Numbered from the stretch's first letter, positions 1 to 14,879 are shown. The stretch: DNA of 64,000 bases from Ridgeia piscesae (GCA_025642075.2 JAODUO010000526.1:62001-126000), one strand, 5' to 3'. The notes: a model not told the origin generated them from the sequence alone. A program made the numbers and translations.

Positions 1-462
1 GTCTCAGAATGCTCTTTGATCTTAGGCATATTTATAATAATTAGTTTTTCATTATAAAGTGTTGCATTGAAATTGTTATTTCTCGTATGGAGACAAAAGA
101 GATGTCCCCACAATGGCCATGTCTACGCATGTGTCACTGAGTTTGATCACAAGGTCATGTTGTCAAAATAAAAAAATTAAGAGCGTATAAATTTACTATT
201 TGATGTTTGCATTTAAAACAACTAATGCTTCTGTGATTTGTTTCAAATAGTGTCAGACCATTTGCTAATTGTCTCGCTTATAACAATAGCTATTGTAGAA
301 AGTAGTTCTTATAGATTCGCTTGAATTGACGAATCGGCATCGTTGATTGGGTCATTAGGAAACACATGACATGGTGCGGTGGACCAGTCAGTTTGAATTA
401 ATACAAATCATGGTGACTCGTCATGTGATCCGTCATGTGACCCATCATGTGACTTGCTCCAG

Positions 463-1105
463 GCTCAGTTGGATGAGGTGATGCGGAGGCTGGCAGAGAC
501 GTCGGAGGAGAACAGACAGTTGTACAGCAACACGGCCACACTGCAGGCCACTATCGACAGCGTCAAGAGTCAGGTGTGTCTCCCTCTGGTGGCCATCGCA
601 AGTACTAATGTGCTGGTCTAGTCACACCTTGATATGTGCCTGCTTAATTTCTTCATTAAAATTGTGCAATTTATTTATTAAGAGACTATTGTGTTTTTAA
701 GTCTACCAGAATAATATTTTTTGTGTTTCATTATATTATATTCTCTTAATTTTACAACTAATATGATCCGTTTACTAACTGATAACATTTCAATTTTTAT
801 TGGCATTTCTGGAACTGTTAAAAAAACTGTATTATTATATAACCAGAACATGGTCATCATTGTGACCTTGGAACGACCTTGCAGGTGACCTTTGTGGAGA
901 GCGAGAAGAAGGCAGTGGAGCAGTTGCTCCTGAGCGAGAGGCAGAAGAGCCAGGAGCACATCCGACTGTTGGAGCAGCAGCTCCAGCGAATGCAGGATGT
1001 CCTTGTGACAAAGATGCACGAACTGAGCATCGCGCGTGACAGCCAACTTCCGCTGAAGGCCGAGATTGAGGCGTTCCGCATCCTGCTTGAGCAGGAAGAG
1101 GCGAG
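463..1105 (+). CDS. Rod-end exons of the IF/LTD protein
   Basis: Exon 463-573 (37 codons, phase 0 at both ends) and exon 885-1105 (221 nt) encode an uninterrupted Glu/Gln/Leu-rich coiled coil that ends in a helix-termination motif resembling coil 2B of lamins and other intermediate filaments (EIEAFRILLEQEEAR against the family pattern E-I-x-x-Y/F-R-x-L-L-E-x-E-E). The 221-nt exon length matches what I recall for the equivalent exon in vertebrate IF genes. Three imperfect copies of a CATGTGA-containing motif (419-452) lie just before the first acceptor. Confidence 0.85.
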
Positions 1106-4100
1106 GTACTCCAAGTGTGCTCCCCAGATGGCAGCAGTTTCCATAGCACTTGTAACACAGCTAGACACAGTTGGTGTCATGTCACTGCATGTTTCTGTTT
1201 AGCACTGTAATGTGTAGATGCAAAAAGTGTAGATGTTGTTAAGCGTAGATGTTTTAAAGTGTGACTGTTGTAAAAAGTAGATGTTGTAAAGAGTAGGTGT
1301 TGTAAAGAGTAGATACTGTAAAGAGTAGATGTTTTCAAGAGTAGATGGTTTCAAGAGTAGATGTTGTAAATAACATATGTTGTAAATAGTAAGTGTTATA
1401 AAGAGTAGATGTTGTAAAGAGTAGATACTGTAAAGAGTAGATGTTTTAAAGATTAGAAGTTGTTTACAGTAGATAATGTAAAGAGTAGATGTTTTAAAGA
1501 GTTGATGTAAAGAGTAGATACTCTAAAGAGTAGATATTTTAAAGAGTAGGTGTTGTAAAAAGTAGATGTTTTAAAGAGTATATGTTGTAACGAGTAGATG
1601 TTGTAAATAGTAGATACTGTACAAAATAGATGTCAAGAGTAGATGGTGTAATGAGTAGATGGTGTAAATATTATATACTGTAAAGAATAGATGCTGTAAA
1701 ATGTAGATGCTGTAAATTGTAGATGAAAATGTAGATGTTGTAAAGTGTAGATGGTGTAAAGTGTAGATGAATGTGTAGATGTTGTAAAATATAGATTAAA
1801 GTGTAGATATTGTAAAGTGTAGATGAAAGTGTAGATGTTGTAAACGTAGATCAAAATGTAGATGTAAAATGTAGATGAAAGTGTATATATTATAAAGTGT
1901 AGATGAAAGTGTAGATGTTGTAAAGTGTAGATGAAAATGTAGATGTTGTAAAATGTAGATGAAAATTAGGATATTGTAAAGTGTAGATGAAAGTGTAGAT
2001 GTTATAAAATGTAGATGTTGTAAAGTGTAGACATAGTGCTTATAAGCAGTGCTTCTAGTTGTTCTCTGCACAGCCCATCCACGTCTGCCTCAGGCGCAGC
2101 ACTTTCCTTATGCAGAAGTTTATTTGAGGTGAAAGAAAGATGCAGGTAGTGTAATGGTTAAGCACATATGCCTGGGATGAACACCCTGATGGGCCATGAA
2201 AGTTATATTTGGTGTTAAAATTTGGCTCTCAACATTAGAGACTATGTATCTCTCGTGAATTGGAGAGTGACGTCACTGTCGGTCCCGACTCAGTTTGGTA
2301 TGTAAAACAACCACTGAGAACGACAAGCACCTGGCAGTGACTACCCTTAGTGCCAGCGGGAAAAGGTTGGCTTGGCATAAATGTTTTTAAAATGGCTGAC
2401 AAGTTCAGTGAGACCTTATAAGGTCATTGTAACCACAACATATATAGACTAGTCAGTTAGTAGAACCCTGTGCTGGATACAACTCGGCACTCATAAGGAG
2501 CATCCTATGGTCTGCGCCGTAGACTTTCTCCTAGACTTGTACTTTCTCCTAGACTTGTACTTTCTCCTAGACTTGTACTTTCTCCTAGACTTGTACCGCT
2601 GCAACTGGAGAAAAATGTAGTGTCAGAAGTTTCCATTATTTGAACTATCTTGGTCACAATGCAAACAAAAGAATGCAGTTAAAAAATGTAAAAAATAGGT
2701 TTTATTGTTTCAGAATAAAAAATAATTTCATGTAAAAATAGTCATGCTTTAAAGAAACCAGTATCAGACTTGAAATTAGTATATTTTTTATTTTGCCTAA
2801 ACAATGGGACTTCAATTGATTGCATATAAATTATCTTCTGTAGGAAAAAAATCTGTAATATAAAAAGAATAACTGTTAGAATGTCTACACTGCACTGCAG
2901 CCAGTGTGACGTTACAATCAGCATGGGTTTTAGAAACGTTATATTATGATCACTCTATATTTGTACCAAAACCTTACTGAAACCTTTGTGATATGACCAC
3001 TGAACCCTTACTGATGTGACCATTGCATCATTAATTAATTTGTATTATTTTTATGTGTGAATCTTCAACAAATTGTCATAAATTTATTTATATTTATATT
3101 GTGTATATAATAATCAGTGGGCATAACAACAAGGTTTCAGTGTAGTTGATATATGTCTGTAACAATGCTGCATGCTTCTGTCGGTGGTTGGAATATATAA
3201 TACACAACTGCCTGTATATATTGATAATTATTTATAATATGACTAATTTCTAAACAAACAACAAATACTGGTTACTTTATTTTCCTGGACGTCTCCCTCG
3301 GTTGTGGTGCATGAAATTGCATGTTTGTCCTAACTGCTACAATAACATGTTGCTTCACTGATGCTTCGTGTAAGCCGAAAGATCTATAACAGATTCAAGT
3401 TATGGATCAAGTAATGAATCAGGAAATGAAGCATTTTGGCGATAATTTTAAGTTAGTTAAGTTAAAGACACATATGACGATTGATTGTAAAATTGTTTTT
3501 AAATTGTTCTCATGGTGTTGCTAATTGTGGTGTGCTCATTTACCAAATGTTTCATGAAATAAAATATCTTTGTACGTAGTTGTCTGTCGCTTTGTCCCTT
3601 GCTGTAGGTGAAGGGAATCTGCCTCTTCTCTTTTGCTTCCCAGCAACTAATCAGTATCTTTTTTGGAAACCTTGGTGTTGTTGTTGTCATAGGCTGAATT
3701 ATTGGTGTACCCCATTGTTGTTTTTTAACTACTCCGTGTAAATGTGTAGCCTACTTTACTGATCATTGTGACTGCATAGTTTTCACAATATATCTACTGT
3801 ATCTCAATGGCGTTCTTTTTATATGTGGTCAGCGTTTCCACTTGTTTTGTAAAATCAGATGGACTGCCTGCTTCGTTTCACAACCAAGTGACAATTTACA
3901 CTGCAACATACTGACAATGTTGCGATAGTTTCCAGTTTGATTCGTCTCACTTTCTCGTGCTAACATATGCATGCTCTGCACCTGCACCTGCACTTGCATA
4001 TATATATTGTTCCATTAACCGTGTTTTTTCACCACTATTTTTGTTGACAGTACTAACTTTTCCGGTGAATTCTGCTAGCAGTTTTCCAACAATTTCCACT

Positions 4101-7042
4101 CATAATCCTGCTGGTTTTCTCAGTTTCCCACAGATGGTTGAACACATCTTCTGTCATTACATTAGCAAACACATTGACGGTACTTTCAGATTGGGCCAGA
4201 CTGCAACATCTGATGGCGAACACATGCAAATGCCGGTGGGTCCGATAGAGCAGGGCGGCTTTCACCAAGTGACCGATGCCTTTTCGGACACACAACCAAT
4301 AGACATCCAGCAACAGCCCCGTGATGTCACAAGTGACTACAAACACTACTCGAGCTATGCCACCCCACCCCCTGGGCCTCCTCCCCTCAACAACAACAAC
4401 AAGACTGTTCGCATTCGCGCCAGGTCTGCTCCAGGTAAACATTTTTTGTGGATTTAGGTCTAAACAATATAATTATCAATAGCTAAAGTTATGATTTTGG
4501 CAATCAAATAGTTGTGCAGTTTAACTCATTCTCAGTAAAATCTCCGTTCCTTATTAAATTCCAGGAAGTTGCCCTAAGATTGCTTACAATAGTTAGCAAA
4601 ATGATGGTAATGTTAATGTTAATAGTACACCTTATTTTTACATTCATATCCCGAGTAGTTTACTGTTCAAGGGTGTTATCATGCAGTACCGACAGTCATG
4701 TAGCTATTAGGAATAAATGTCATTTTAAACGGTTTACTATTTGTGTTAAAGCTTTTTCGAACACCATCATGGATTTGTTATGATTTACGAACATCTTGGC
4801 AAGTTCTACCATGTCAACCATACTTTTTACTTGTGGATTTGTCAGAGTTGAAGGTCATCTTCTTCCAGTAGACCAACCAACTTCAACATGTTGAAGATCG
4901 TTGTTGGTACATTTATAGAATTAGCATGGATGCACATCGGAATTGCTGTACAGTTCAAGAGATAAAAACCATAGGTCAAGATAGTTTGCAGTAGAGGAAT
5001 GGATTTGCGGGATTGATGATGATGATGATGATGACGATGACGATGACGTGACGGTGACGGTGACGGTGACGGTGACGGTGCGGTGTGGTGATGGTGATGA
5101 TTGATGGTGGTGGTGGTGATGTTGTTGTTGTTGGTGGTGGTGGTGGTGGTGATGGTGGTGATGTTGATGGTGGTGTTGATGGTGGTGTTGATGGTGGTGT
5201 TGATGGTGATGATTAATGTTGCTGTTGGTGGTGATGGTGGTGATGGTGGTGATGGTGGTGGTGGTGATGGTGATGGTGGTGGTGATGGTGATGGTGGTGG
5301 TGGTGGTGGTGGTGGTGGTGGTGTGGTGGTGGTGGTGGTGGTGGTGATGGTGGTGATGATGGTGGTGGTGGTGGTGGTGGTGGTGGTGGTGATGGTGGTG
5401 GTGGTGGTGGTGGTGTGGTGGTGATGGTGGTGGTGGTGGTGGTGATGGTGGTGGTGGTGGTGATGGTGGTGGTGGTGGTGGTGGTGGTGGTGGTGATGGT
5501 GGTGGTGGTGGTGGTGATGGTGGTGATGGTGGTGGTGGTGATGGTGGTGGTGTGGTGGTGATGGTGGTGTGGTGATGGTGGTGGTGGTGGTGATGGTGGT
5601 GGTGGTGAGTGGTGGTGGTGGTGGTGATGGTGGTGGTGGTGGTGGTGGTGGTGGTGGTGATGGTGGTGGTGGTGGTGGTGGTGGTGGTGGTGGTGGTGGT
5701 GGTGGTGGTGGTGGTGGTGGTGGTGATGGTGGTGGTGGTGATGGTGGTGGTGGTGGTGGTGGATGGTGGTGGTGGTGATGGTGGTGGTGGTGATGGTGTG
5801 TGGTGTGGTGGTGGTGGTGATGGTGGTGTGGTGTGATGGTGGTGATGTGGTGATGGTGGTGTTGATGGTGGTGTTGATGGTGATGATTAATGTTGCTGTT
5901 GGTGGTGATGGTGGTGATGGTGGTGATGGTGATGGTGGTGATGGTGATGGTGGTGGTGATGGTGGTGGTGGTTGGTGGTGGTGATGTGTGGTGGTGGTGA
6001 TGGTGGTGATGGTGGTGATGGTGGTGATGGTGGTGGTGGTGATGGTGGTGGTGGTGTGGTGTGGTGGTGGTGGTGATGGTGGTGATGGTGGTGGTGGTGG
6101 TGGTGGTGGTGGGTGGTGGTGGATGTAGAAAGTGATACAGGTCATATCTGCTTCTTAACATTACACGTAACATTTCAGTGTCGCGAGGTCACCCACCCCC
6201 TGCCGCGACCTACGGCCAAGGCACCGACTACTTTGACGAGATGTTCCAAGGCCTGAAGAAGGGAACTCAGCTGCCGCAGGCATCCCAGGGCAGCTCCACA
6301 GTGAGTCTCCCCCATGGGGGCATGGGTATGTCCCCGTCCCCTCCCACCTCCAACGAACACAAAGCCGCGCCCTCTCAGTCGGTCAGTCAGTGTCCAAGTG
6401 CCACTGACCACACGGCATTTGACCAGGAGCCGTACGGACCACCGCCACCTGGTGGTGACCTTGTGATGGGCGAAGGAGTGATGCGACGGAACATGGCGGT
6501 CGAGCGGCCAGTCAGTACGTCCGCGTACGACTACACAAAGGCCAGTGCGAGGTAGGGAGACGGGATGTTTTATTTGTTTCCTGTTTCTGCTCCACCAGAC
6601 TTTTTATGAGTGATCTGTAATCATTTCACTTGTATTTTGGCAACGTGGCGACATTAATGTTTTGTCACTGTTTGCTATAAGAAGCTTCAATTCAATTGTG
6701 CATATTTTGACCTTGGAATCCATAAGCTGATTTCTTTTCTTTCATTTATTTTCTGGGGTTATTTTATCTTGTTTTAAGGTATAAAGGTCCAAAGCATGTG
6801 GAATAAAATCTCATACGATATAATAATCAGTATGCATGTTGATAAGTTGTGGAATAAGGTAATTTTGCTAATTAAATAGTAAAATAAGAATGTGATTTCA
6901 AATATTTTGTTTTAAAATATAAAACCAAATATTTGAAATCATACAGATTTATTTAAAAAAGTGTTACCAATTTAATATAGTTGAACTCAAACACGCACAC
7001 GCACACGCACACGCACACGAACACGAACACGAACACGAACAC

Positions 7043-7089
<47 letters not shown>

Positions 7090-10000
7090 CACACAAACAT
7101 GGTTGTTGAACTAAAGAGGTTAGGGATGTTTTTAAGGCCTGTTTGTGTTTTATTTAAATTTGCCAGTGTTCTCACCTCAAGTCAAATTGTTGTGAAGGCC
7201 AAGATTTGTGGAATTAGTGACTTACTGGATGGAATTGATCATCCACTCAGCACTTTTTTCAATTATGTCATCTGTTATGATAACAAACTAGTGGAACCTG
7301 CATCTCCATTGGTTCCAGCTCCACTGGCTACCTTGAGATTCTCGAAGTGCATCCAGAGGGCAGATACATCCGTCTGGTGAACACGTCCGCAGAAAAGGTG
7401 TGTGCCTAGAAAACAGGTCACGTTTCATTTTTACATCATTTCAGTTTCATTTTCATATTGTTTCACATTGTATCACGTTCACTTGCATAGTGGTTGTCTG
7501 CAGTTTTTAAATAATTTATTTCATGCAAGATTTCTGGTCTTTTGTTTAAAACGTGTTTAGGTTTAATATACAGCTAGCCAGACGGACTAGAACCGGACTA
7601 GAACCGGACTAGAACCGGACTAGAACCGGACTAGAACCGGACTAGAACCGGACTAGAACCGGACTAAGAACGGACTAGACCGGACTAGAACCGGACTAGA
7701 ACCGGACTAGAACCGGACTAGAACCGGACTAGAACCGGACTAGAACCGGACTAGAACCGGACTAGAACGGACTAGAACCGGACTAGAACCGGACTAGAAC
7801 CGGACTAGAACCGGACTAGAACCGGACTAGAACCGGACTAGAACCGGACTAGAACCGACTAGAACCGGACTAGAACCGGACTAGAACCGACTAGACCGAC
7901 TAGACCTGGACTAGAACCGGACTAGACCGGACTAGAACCGGACTAGAACCGGACTAGAACCGGACTAGAACCGGACTAGAACCGGACTAGACCGACCGAC
8001 GACTAGGACCGGACTAGGACCGGACTAGGACCGGACTAGGACCGGACTAGGACCGGACTAGGACCGGACTAGGACCGGACTAGGACCGGACTAGGACCGG
8101 ACTAGGACCGGACTAGAACCGGACTAGACAGACCGGACTAGAACCGGACTAGAACCGGACTAGAACCGGACTAGAACCGGACTAGAACCGGACTAGAACC
8201 GGACTAGAACCGGACTAGAACCGGACTAGAACCGGACTAGAACCGGACTAGAACCGGACTAGAACCGGACTAGACCGGACTAGAACCGGACTAGAACCGA
8301 ACCGGGCGACAGATGGACAGACAGATGAATGGACAGACAGGCTGAAGAACAGAGAGCGACTGATGGACAAACAGGTGGACACACAAACGGCCATACATCA
8401 CAGAAAGACACACAGACCGACAGACATATTGACAGACAGACAGACACACTGACTGAAAACTGACATATCAGCAAATTTAACATCAACCGATCGAGTGTAT
8501 GTCCTGCTCGCTCTGACACCACAACTTGCTCCCTGTCGACAGAAGTTGACGCCATGTCTTGTTCTCTTTTGGCAGAACGTTGAGTTTGGAGACTACCTGC
8601 TGAAGCAGCAGGTCGGAGGTCACCCGGTGTCTGTGTACCGGTTCCCGCCCCGCATGTCCATCCACCCCCGCGGTCTGATCACCGTGTGGTCCGGTCAAAT
8701 GGACCCCCTGCAGCAGCAGCCTCCGCATGACTTTGTGTTTGTGGAGCAGCGTCGATGGGGAACTGGCCCCGAGTGCACGACCATCTTGTGCAAACCAAAC
8801 GGACAGGTGGGTAACGAATATAACAAGACGTTTTCTCCACAAAATAGGGAGCAATGTTCCACAATATATGAAGGTTTTTAGGGACGTGATGAATGCCAAA
8901 TTGTGTCCTTTTGTTGCGATGTTGACATTTCAATTATGTACCTAAGATGGAGTGATTTTATTTATTTTAATTTGCATCTGTTATGTATTAAGCTCATTAG
9001 ATTATTTTAGGTATTTAAGCAGCTAGTTTGTTTAACTTACACTTGTATTTTATATATAGGTATTTATTTTAATTAATGCACAGGTTCTCAAACTGACATT
9101 TTATTAAATGTTATAGGCTACTATTAACTCATTTTATTTATTGTCTATTTAATGCAAATATGCTTTTTCCATTTAATGTATTTGACCTATACTATGTGCT
9201 TGTCAGCACCTTTGATCAGTAACATAATAATAATTTGGTTGACTTCTTTAATGTACATACAATATTTGGACCCTTTCTGTTGGAAGTTGTGAGTTTGTCT
9301 TTAGTATTTTGAGACTTTTTTGTCATTGCATTCAGCTTGAAGCTGAGTGCGCCACCTTTAACTATTTCATGCAACTCTTCATGTCACCGATTAACTTATT
9401 TATTTCTTATGACATAATTATGATATAATATTTTACTTAATTTGTCACCATTTATTTTTCTTTGTTGCCAATGGACTTTTGTTTAAATTGCAATGCTTTA
9501 TAAATGTTCATATTCTTCTTGTTATTAGTATTTTAATCTACACTGTACCGGTATGTGAAATAGATATTAGAGAGCATTTTAAAGTGATTAGCTAATTAGC
9601 AATGTTCATAGCTGTGTATATATTGATGTAGGGACTTATCAGGAATACGTACTTAGTCACTCAACTTTATCGACACTTTATGTTTATAGTCAACACACAT
9701 GAAGATGCAAAAACATTCAACATTGAACATTTTGGAGAAATTACCATGATAAGAATTGTCTATACAGACTGTATTGCCATAAGAATAGGTGTTCTAGTCA
9801 TTCTTCTGAGTGTATTTGAGGGAGCCTGTCTATTATGACCAGGGTTTTGCTTCTTCTTTCAGGCGGTTGCATGGATTACGGCCGCCCATCGGTTCACACC
9901 GGACATCTTTGGTGATGACAATGGGAAAGAGATGCCACCCTCTCCAATTCCTGTGCCCATCCCTATCGACATGGAGAATTTGGCAGGTAGGCAAACAGTT

Positions 10001-13000
10001 GTACCTATGTTAACCTTCTTGGCAATATTCAACCCTAGTTAAAATTCCTTCCTTAAAGGTCAGTAGAACGTATTTTTGACAGTTGGTCAGATGATGGCAA
10101 AATTAATTGACTGGTAGTGGCAACAGAAGTGACTGGTAGTGGCAACAGAAGTGACTGATAGTGGCAATAGAAGTGACTGATAGTGGGAACAGAAGTGACT
10201 GGTAGTGGCAACAGAAGTGACTGATAGTGGCAATAGAAGTGACTGATAGTGGGAACAGAAGTGACTGGTAGTGGCAACAGAAGTGACTGATAGTGGCAAT
10301 AGAAGTGACTGATAGTGGGACAGATATGAAGTGGCAAAAAATGACTGGTAATGGCAACAGAAGTGACTGGTAGTGGCAACAGAAGTGACTGGTAGTGGGA
10401 ACAGAAGTGACTGATAGTGGCAATAGAAGTGACTGATAGTGGCAATAGAAGTGACTGATAGTGGCAACAGAAGTGACTGGTAGTGGGAACAGAAGTGACT
10501 GATAGTGGGAACAATAGAAGTGACTGATAGTGGCAAAAGAAATGACTGATAGTGGGAACAGAAGTGACTGATAGTGGCAAAAGAAGTGACTGATAGTGGA
10601 AACAGAAGTGACTGGTATTGGCAACAGAAGTGACTGGTAGTGGCAACAGAAGTGACTGGTGGTGGCAACAGAAGTGACTGGTGGTGGCAACAGAAGTGAC
10701 TGGCGGTGGCAACAGAAGTGACTGGTGGTGGCAACAGAGGTGACTGATAGTGGCAAGTGAATTATATACATCTACATATGAACAAAAGGATGCAAGGACA
10801 GATGAAAAACTGATACTATAAATGTTCTGTCTTCACTGAGCCTTAAATCTAATGTGACATTTCTATATATTAAAATACAAAAATACATCATGGATTGAAG
10901 ACTAAATTTCTCAAGTTAAGGTTGCCCTTGGAGATTGTTGTCATGGCTACAAAATGGCACATGCACTTAAAGCCTCAATAGAGCATGCACGCTTAATGAA
11001 TACGGTATGTTGTATCCTTAGTTATTTAACATAACTCCTGATACTCATCTTTTATAAAACACTAATACGACGGGCAATAATTTGAATACTGAATGACCTA
11101 TAGCGACACCTGTAGGAAATATATGAAATGCAACAGGGGGCGCTACTTCTAAACATGCAGACATGACCTTAGTCTCGCTTAACCGACTGTGTAACTTTGC
11201 CGAGAAGACAGTCTGGTGTCTTTGTTGGCGTTTGACTGTTATCAGTGTGGGGAAAAACATTGCTACCACATCATGGATCCTGGATAATCCAGCTGCTAAT
11301 TGTCTACAGCAATCAACACAGCTGATGGTGTTGACAGACAGTTTATTGTTGGCCTGCTCATTTACTGCGTTATATTCCGTGACATGTCACAGAAGCTGAC
11401 AAAATAACTAACAGATATGGTTGAGTTTAAGACATTGATATGTGATTATGTTAGTTATAATAACACGCCAAAATGAATGATGGAACTTTGGGTTCATGGT
11501 TTCATGGGTGGGATTGTATTGTCAGAGTTTAGAGTGCTCATTGTTGCCTTCATTAGCAGTAATTGTCTGGTTCTGGGAGATTAACATTACCTTTATTCAT
11601 GTTATATTAGAACTACTTACATATTATACCTCTTGTTGTGTCCTTCCAAAACGTTCACAATTGCACCTAGCCACGGTGAACAATGGCAGTAAGCCATGAA
11701 TAATGACTGCTCCCTGATCAGCCCCTTCATTGTGGACTGGCTGCTTGGTCCATTCTTTCACACCAGGGGGTGCTGCTGATTACATCAGTCTCTATACCCC
11801 CTGGCAGATTGTCTTGACAAAACTCAGCCAATGGTAAGAGAACCCTGCTGGTGTATTGCCGCTGTACCATTCGATCGCTCTGTACTATGTGTGTTCAGAC
11901 ACATAGAAACAGTACATGCTTGTAAACACATAATGGCAAAAAATTGCTTTATAAAATAAAATAAAATGATTATGTGTTTGTAAACATACAACATCCAAAT
12001 ACATAATAATATTGCATGATAATAATACTAATAAAATAAAAATATGATGACATTATAATAATACAATACAATGTATTGTATTATTATAATATCATCATAG
12101 TTTTATTTTATTAGTATTTATTAACATTATTTCAATAGATACCTTTCTTCCAGCATATTTGACAGAAAACATGACACCACTGCTGGATGGCTTAAACAAT
12201 ATACCCTGGTAGTTAGGTTAGTTTAGATGTAGAAGGCATTAACATGTATACAGAATAAGAATCATTAATTTGACCAAACATACATTATAAAATTATAATA
12301 CATAGTATTAGTATGTAATAAAAATATGACATAATATATAATAATAATGTAATATTAATATAATAAAAATAATATGATAATATAATACATAATAATATTA
12401 ATATAATAATAAAAACCCAACAACAAATATACCATCATTACAGTTTTCTTTTGGAATTGTGTATCTAAGCAAAATCCTTTTCTTCAATACTTTAGTGATT
12501 AAGACGAGGTATGTTTTGTTTATAAGTTTCCAATTGATAACACACTAGAAGGAAAACTGTTTAAACTGTGCAAGTGTTCATTTACAAATAATGTGTTCAA
12601 CTTAGGTGAAAATAATATTTCTCACGCAAACTACAGGCACAACCTTATTCAGACAAGTCCACTAAGCGTGTTGAGACACAATAGAAAGAACAATGCCACA
12701 CTCCTAGCGAGACCTAAATCTCTGCAGACCTCAACCTTGTGTGCCACGTAATCACAGCCAGTTAAATAATCCGCCCAGACTTGTTAACATGTGTCAGAGT
12801 AAATCTGATTATTATTAATGCGGCCCCAGCTGTGGTTCTCATTTACTTAGCCATGGCAGAGTCGGCCGTGTGTGACTGGAGCCCAACTGGACTATTGTGT
12901 GTGTGTGTTTGCCGTTCTATGGAGGCGCGCATGTCCTGGGCCTGTACGAGCCAGCGTGTTTGATTCTGAAGGTAATGGTAAACAAATTGCACAGCAATAC

Positions 13001-14837
13001 ATATACCAGCCGCAGAATTACCTGACTGGCTTCATTGGTCATGGGTCGTTGCTAAGACACTGCAGTGACATGTCTCAACGCGCGGGTAAGGACATATGGA
13101 CAGACGGTGTGTGTCTGACGGACAGACAGACGGATGACGTCTTTCAGTGACATGCGTTAGACAGGCAGCTTTCATCTCTGGCTTGTCATTGTTGTTGTTG
13201 TTGGTTGTGCGGACCGTAGCAGAAGGTAATGTGGTTTGCTTGTTGGGGTGAAGGAGGTGGAGTTGGGCTCCACCAAGAGAACACTCTGAGTGTTGTTGGT
13301 GGCTGGGACATGGCCAGAGTCATTGGTGTCGGTTACTGACGTGTCCACCTGAACAGCCTTTGATGTCACATCTGATTATTGTGTGTTTAATTTACATTTA
13401 AAGTGACGTGTTTTTGTTTGTAAGTTTTAATGGGAGTCTCCAGTCTGCTGTAGTTTTATTTCCTGTGCTACGCAGTGTATTGTAAACAGATTGTTTATTT
13501 GTCAGTGTTTGTCTTTTTGAGTGCTAATGACATCTGTAGGTGCGACGGATAAACATCTTTCTGATTCTGATACTGGAGTTTGCCAACATTTCTGTCCAAT
13601 GTCGGTTTCATTTGGCTATGTTGGTTACTTTCTCGATACCAATTGTCGTGGTGTAAAGTTGTTCCATTTCTCATTGAACATTCCTGTCTTGTAGTCCATT
13701 TGACTTGGTGCCTTGTAGAGGTACAGCTGTACACCTGTATCGATAGAGAAGGACTGCATAGCTAGGTAAGGATACACCAAATTGCGAGTCAACAGTGATT
13801 TCTTGTGTCTGACCAGACATGCCCCAGAGAGGATGTGATGGTGTCTGATTGAACAGGTCTGCCAGGGAGTAAAGTTTAAGACGTCTTGAGCAGTCCTTAG
13901 GGCATTATACTGTGCTAGATTAGAAATCATCTTTACCGTTACATATCGGTGTCTGAGTTCACTCAGTGTGGGTTGCCTTCAATAGATTAAATCATATGTT
14001 TTAGCAAGATCCATATCCATACTGGATTGGTTTTTATCTGTCAGTTATTGTTGATCAGTTTTCTCACAGATATAACTTGTTGCTTGGAGATGAAATGCTC
14101 ACGTCCATTGTTAGAGATAATGTCTTTTAAGACAATATCATAAAACTTTGTTGATTTTCTATGTACATGAAATTGACTGCATGTAAAACAATTAAAATGA
14201 ATTAGAATACATGTACGCGAGTAATTTAATATGCCAACTTCTGCGATGATTTCATATAGGCATTCTGTCAATGTATTGATAAACTCTCCTGGAACATTTC
14301 TGGTAAATATATTAAACAGACACGGCTACCAGCTACTCCTCATGTCACATCTTGTGGCTAACAACACAGTTGCTGTGATGTTTCAATTGAATGCACTATA
14401 TAAAAGGCACTGACATATCGACAGTAAATTATATAATATATGATCAGTCACAAAATGAAGTTTGTAAAGAGCACCCGTAATTTTACATAATCCATGGCTT
14501 GGGTCAATTGGGGCCAATTAATACCTTGGCAGCAGTCCTAAATGACTCTGGTGTACATTATACATGTTGTGGGTGTATTTTGACACACATTGGCACTTAC
14601 ATTCAGAGTTGACACAAGCAAGCAGTGGAAGTTCACCCACACTTCTAATAGTGGGGGTATTTAAAGGACGTTTAAAAATATTTCTCATTAATTTAAAAAG
14701 AAAACAAACAAATGCAGGACTTTTTGTTAGAAGTAAGAAGATTTGGAAGATTTTAAAATAATTACCAAAACTTGATAGGTTTGTGGGTATAACGCATGCA
14801 TGCACGCATACACACACACACACACACACGCACACGC

Positions 14838-14879
<42 letters not shown>

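Noticed and set aside
4842..6173. Very long His/Pro/Thr reading frames on the minus strand
   Set aside because: They are translations of the GGT/GAT array, open in several frames at once, with no splice or start context.
7578..8303. CRISPR-like array
   Set aside because: Direct repeats with no unique spacers, in a eukaryotic intron.
10053..10771. Three overlapping minus-strand frames of about 220 residues
   Set aside because: All three frames of one strand open over a 22-bp satellite; this is a repeat property, not coding selection.
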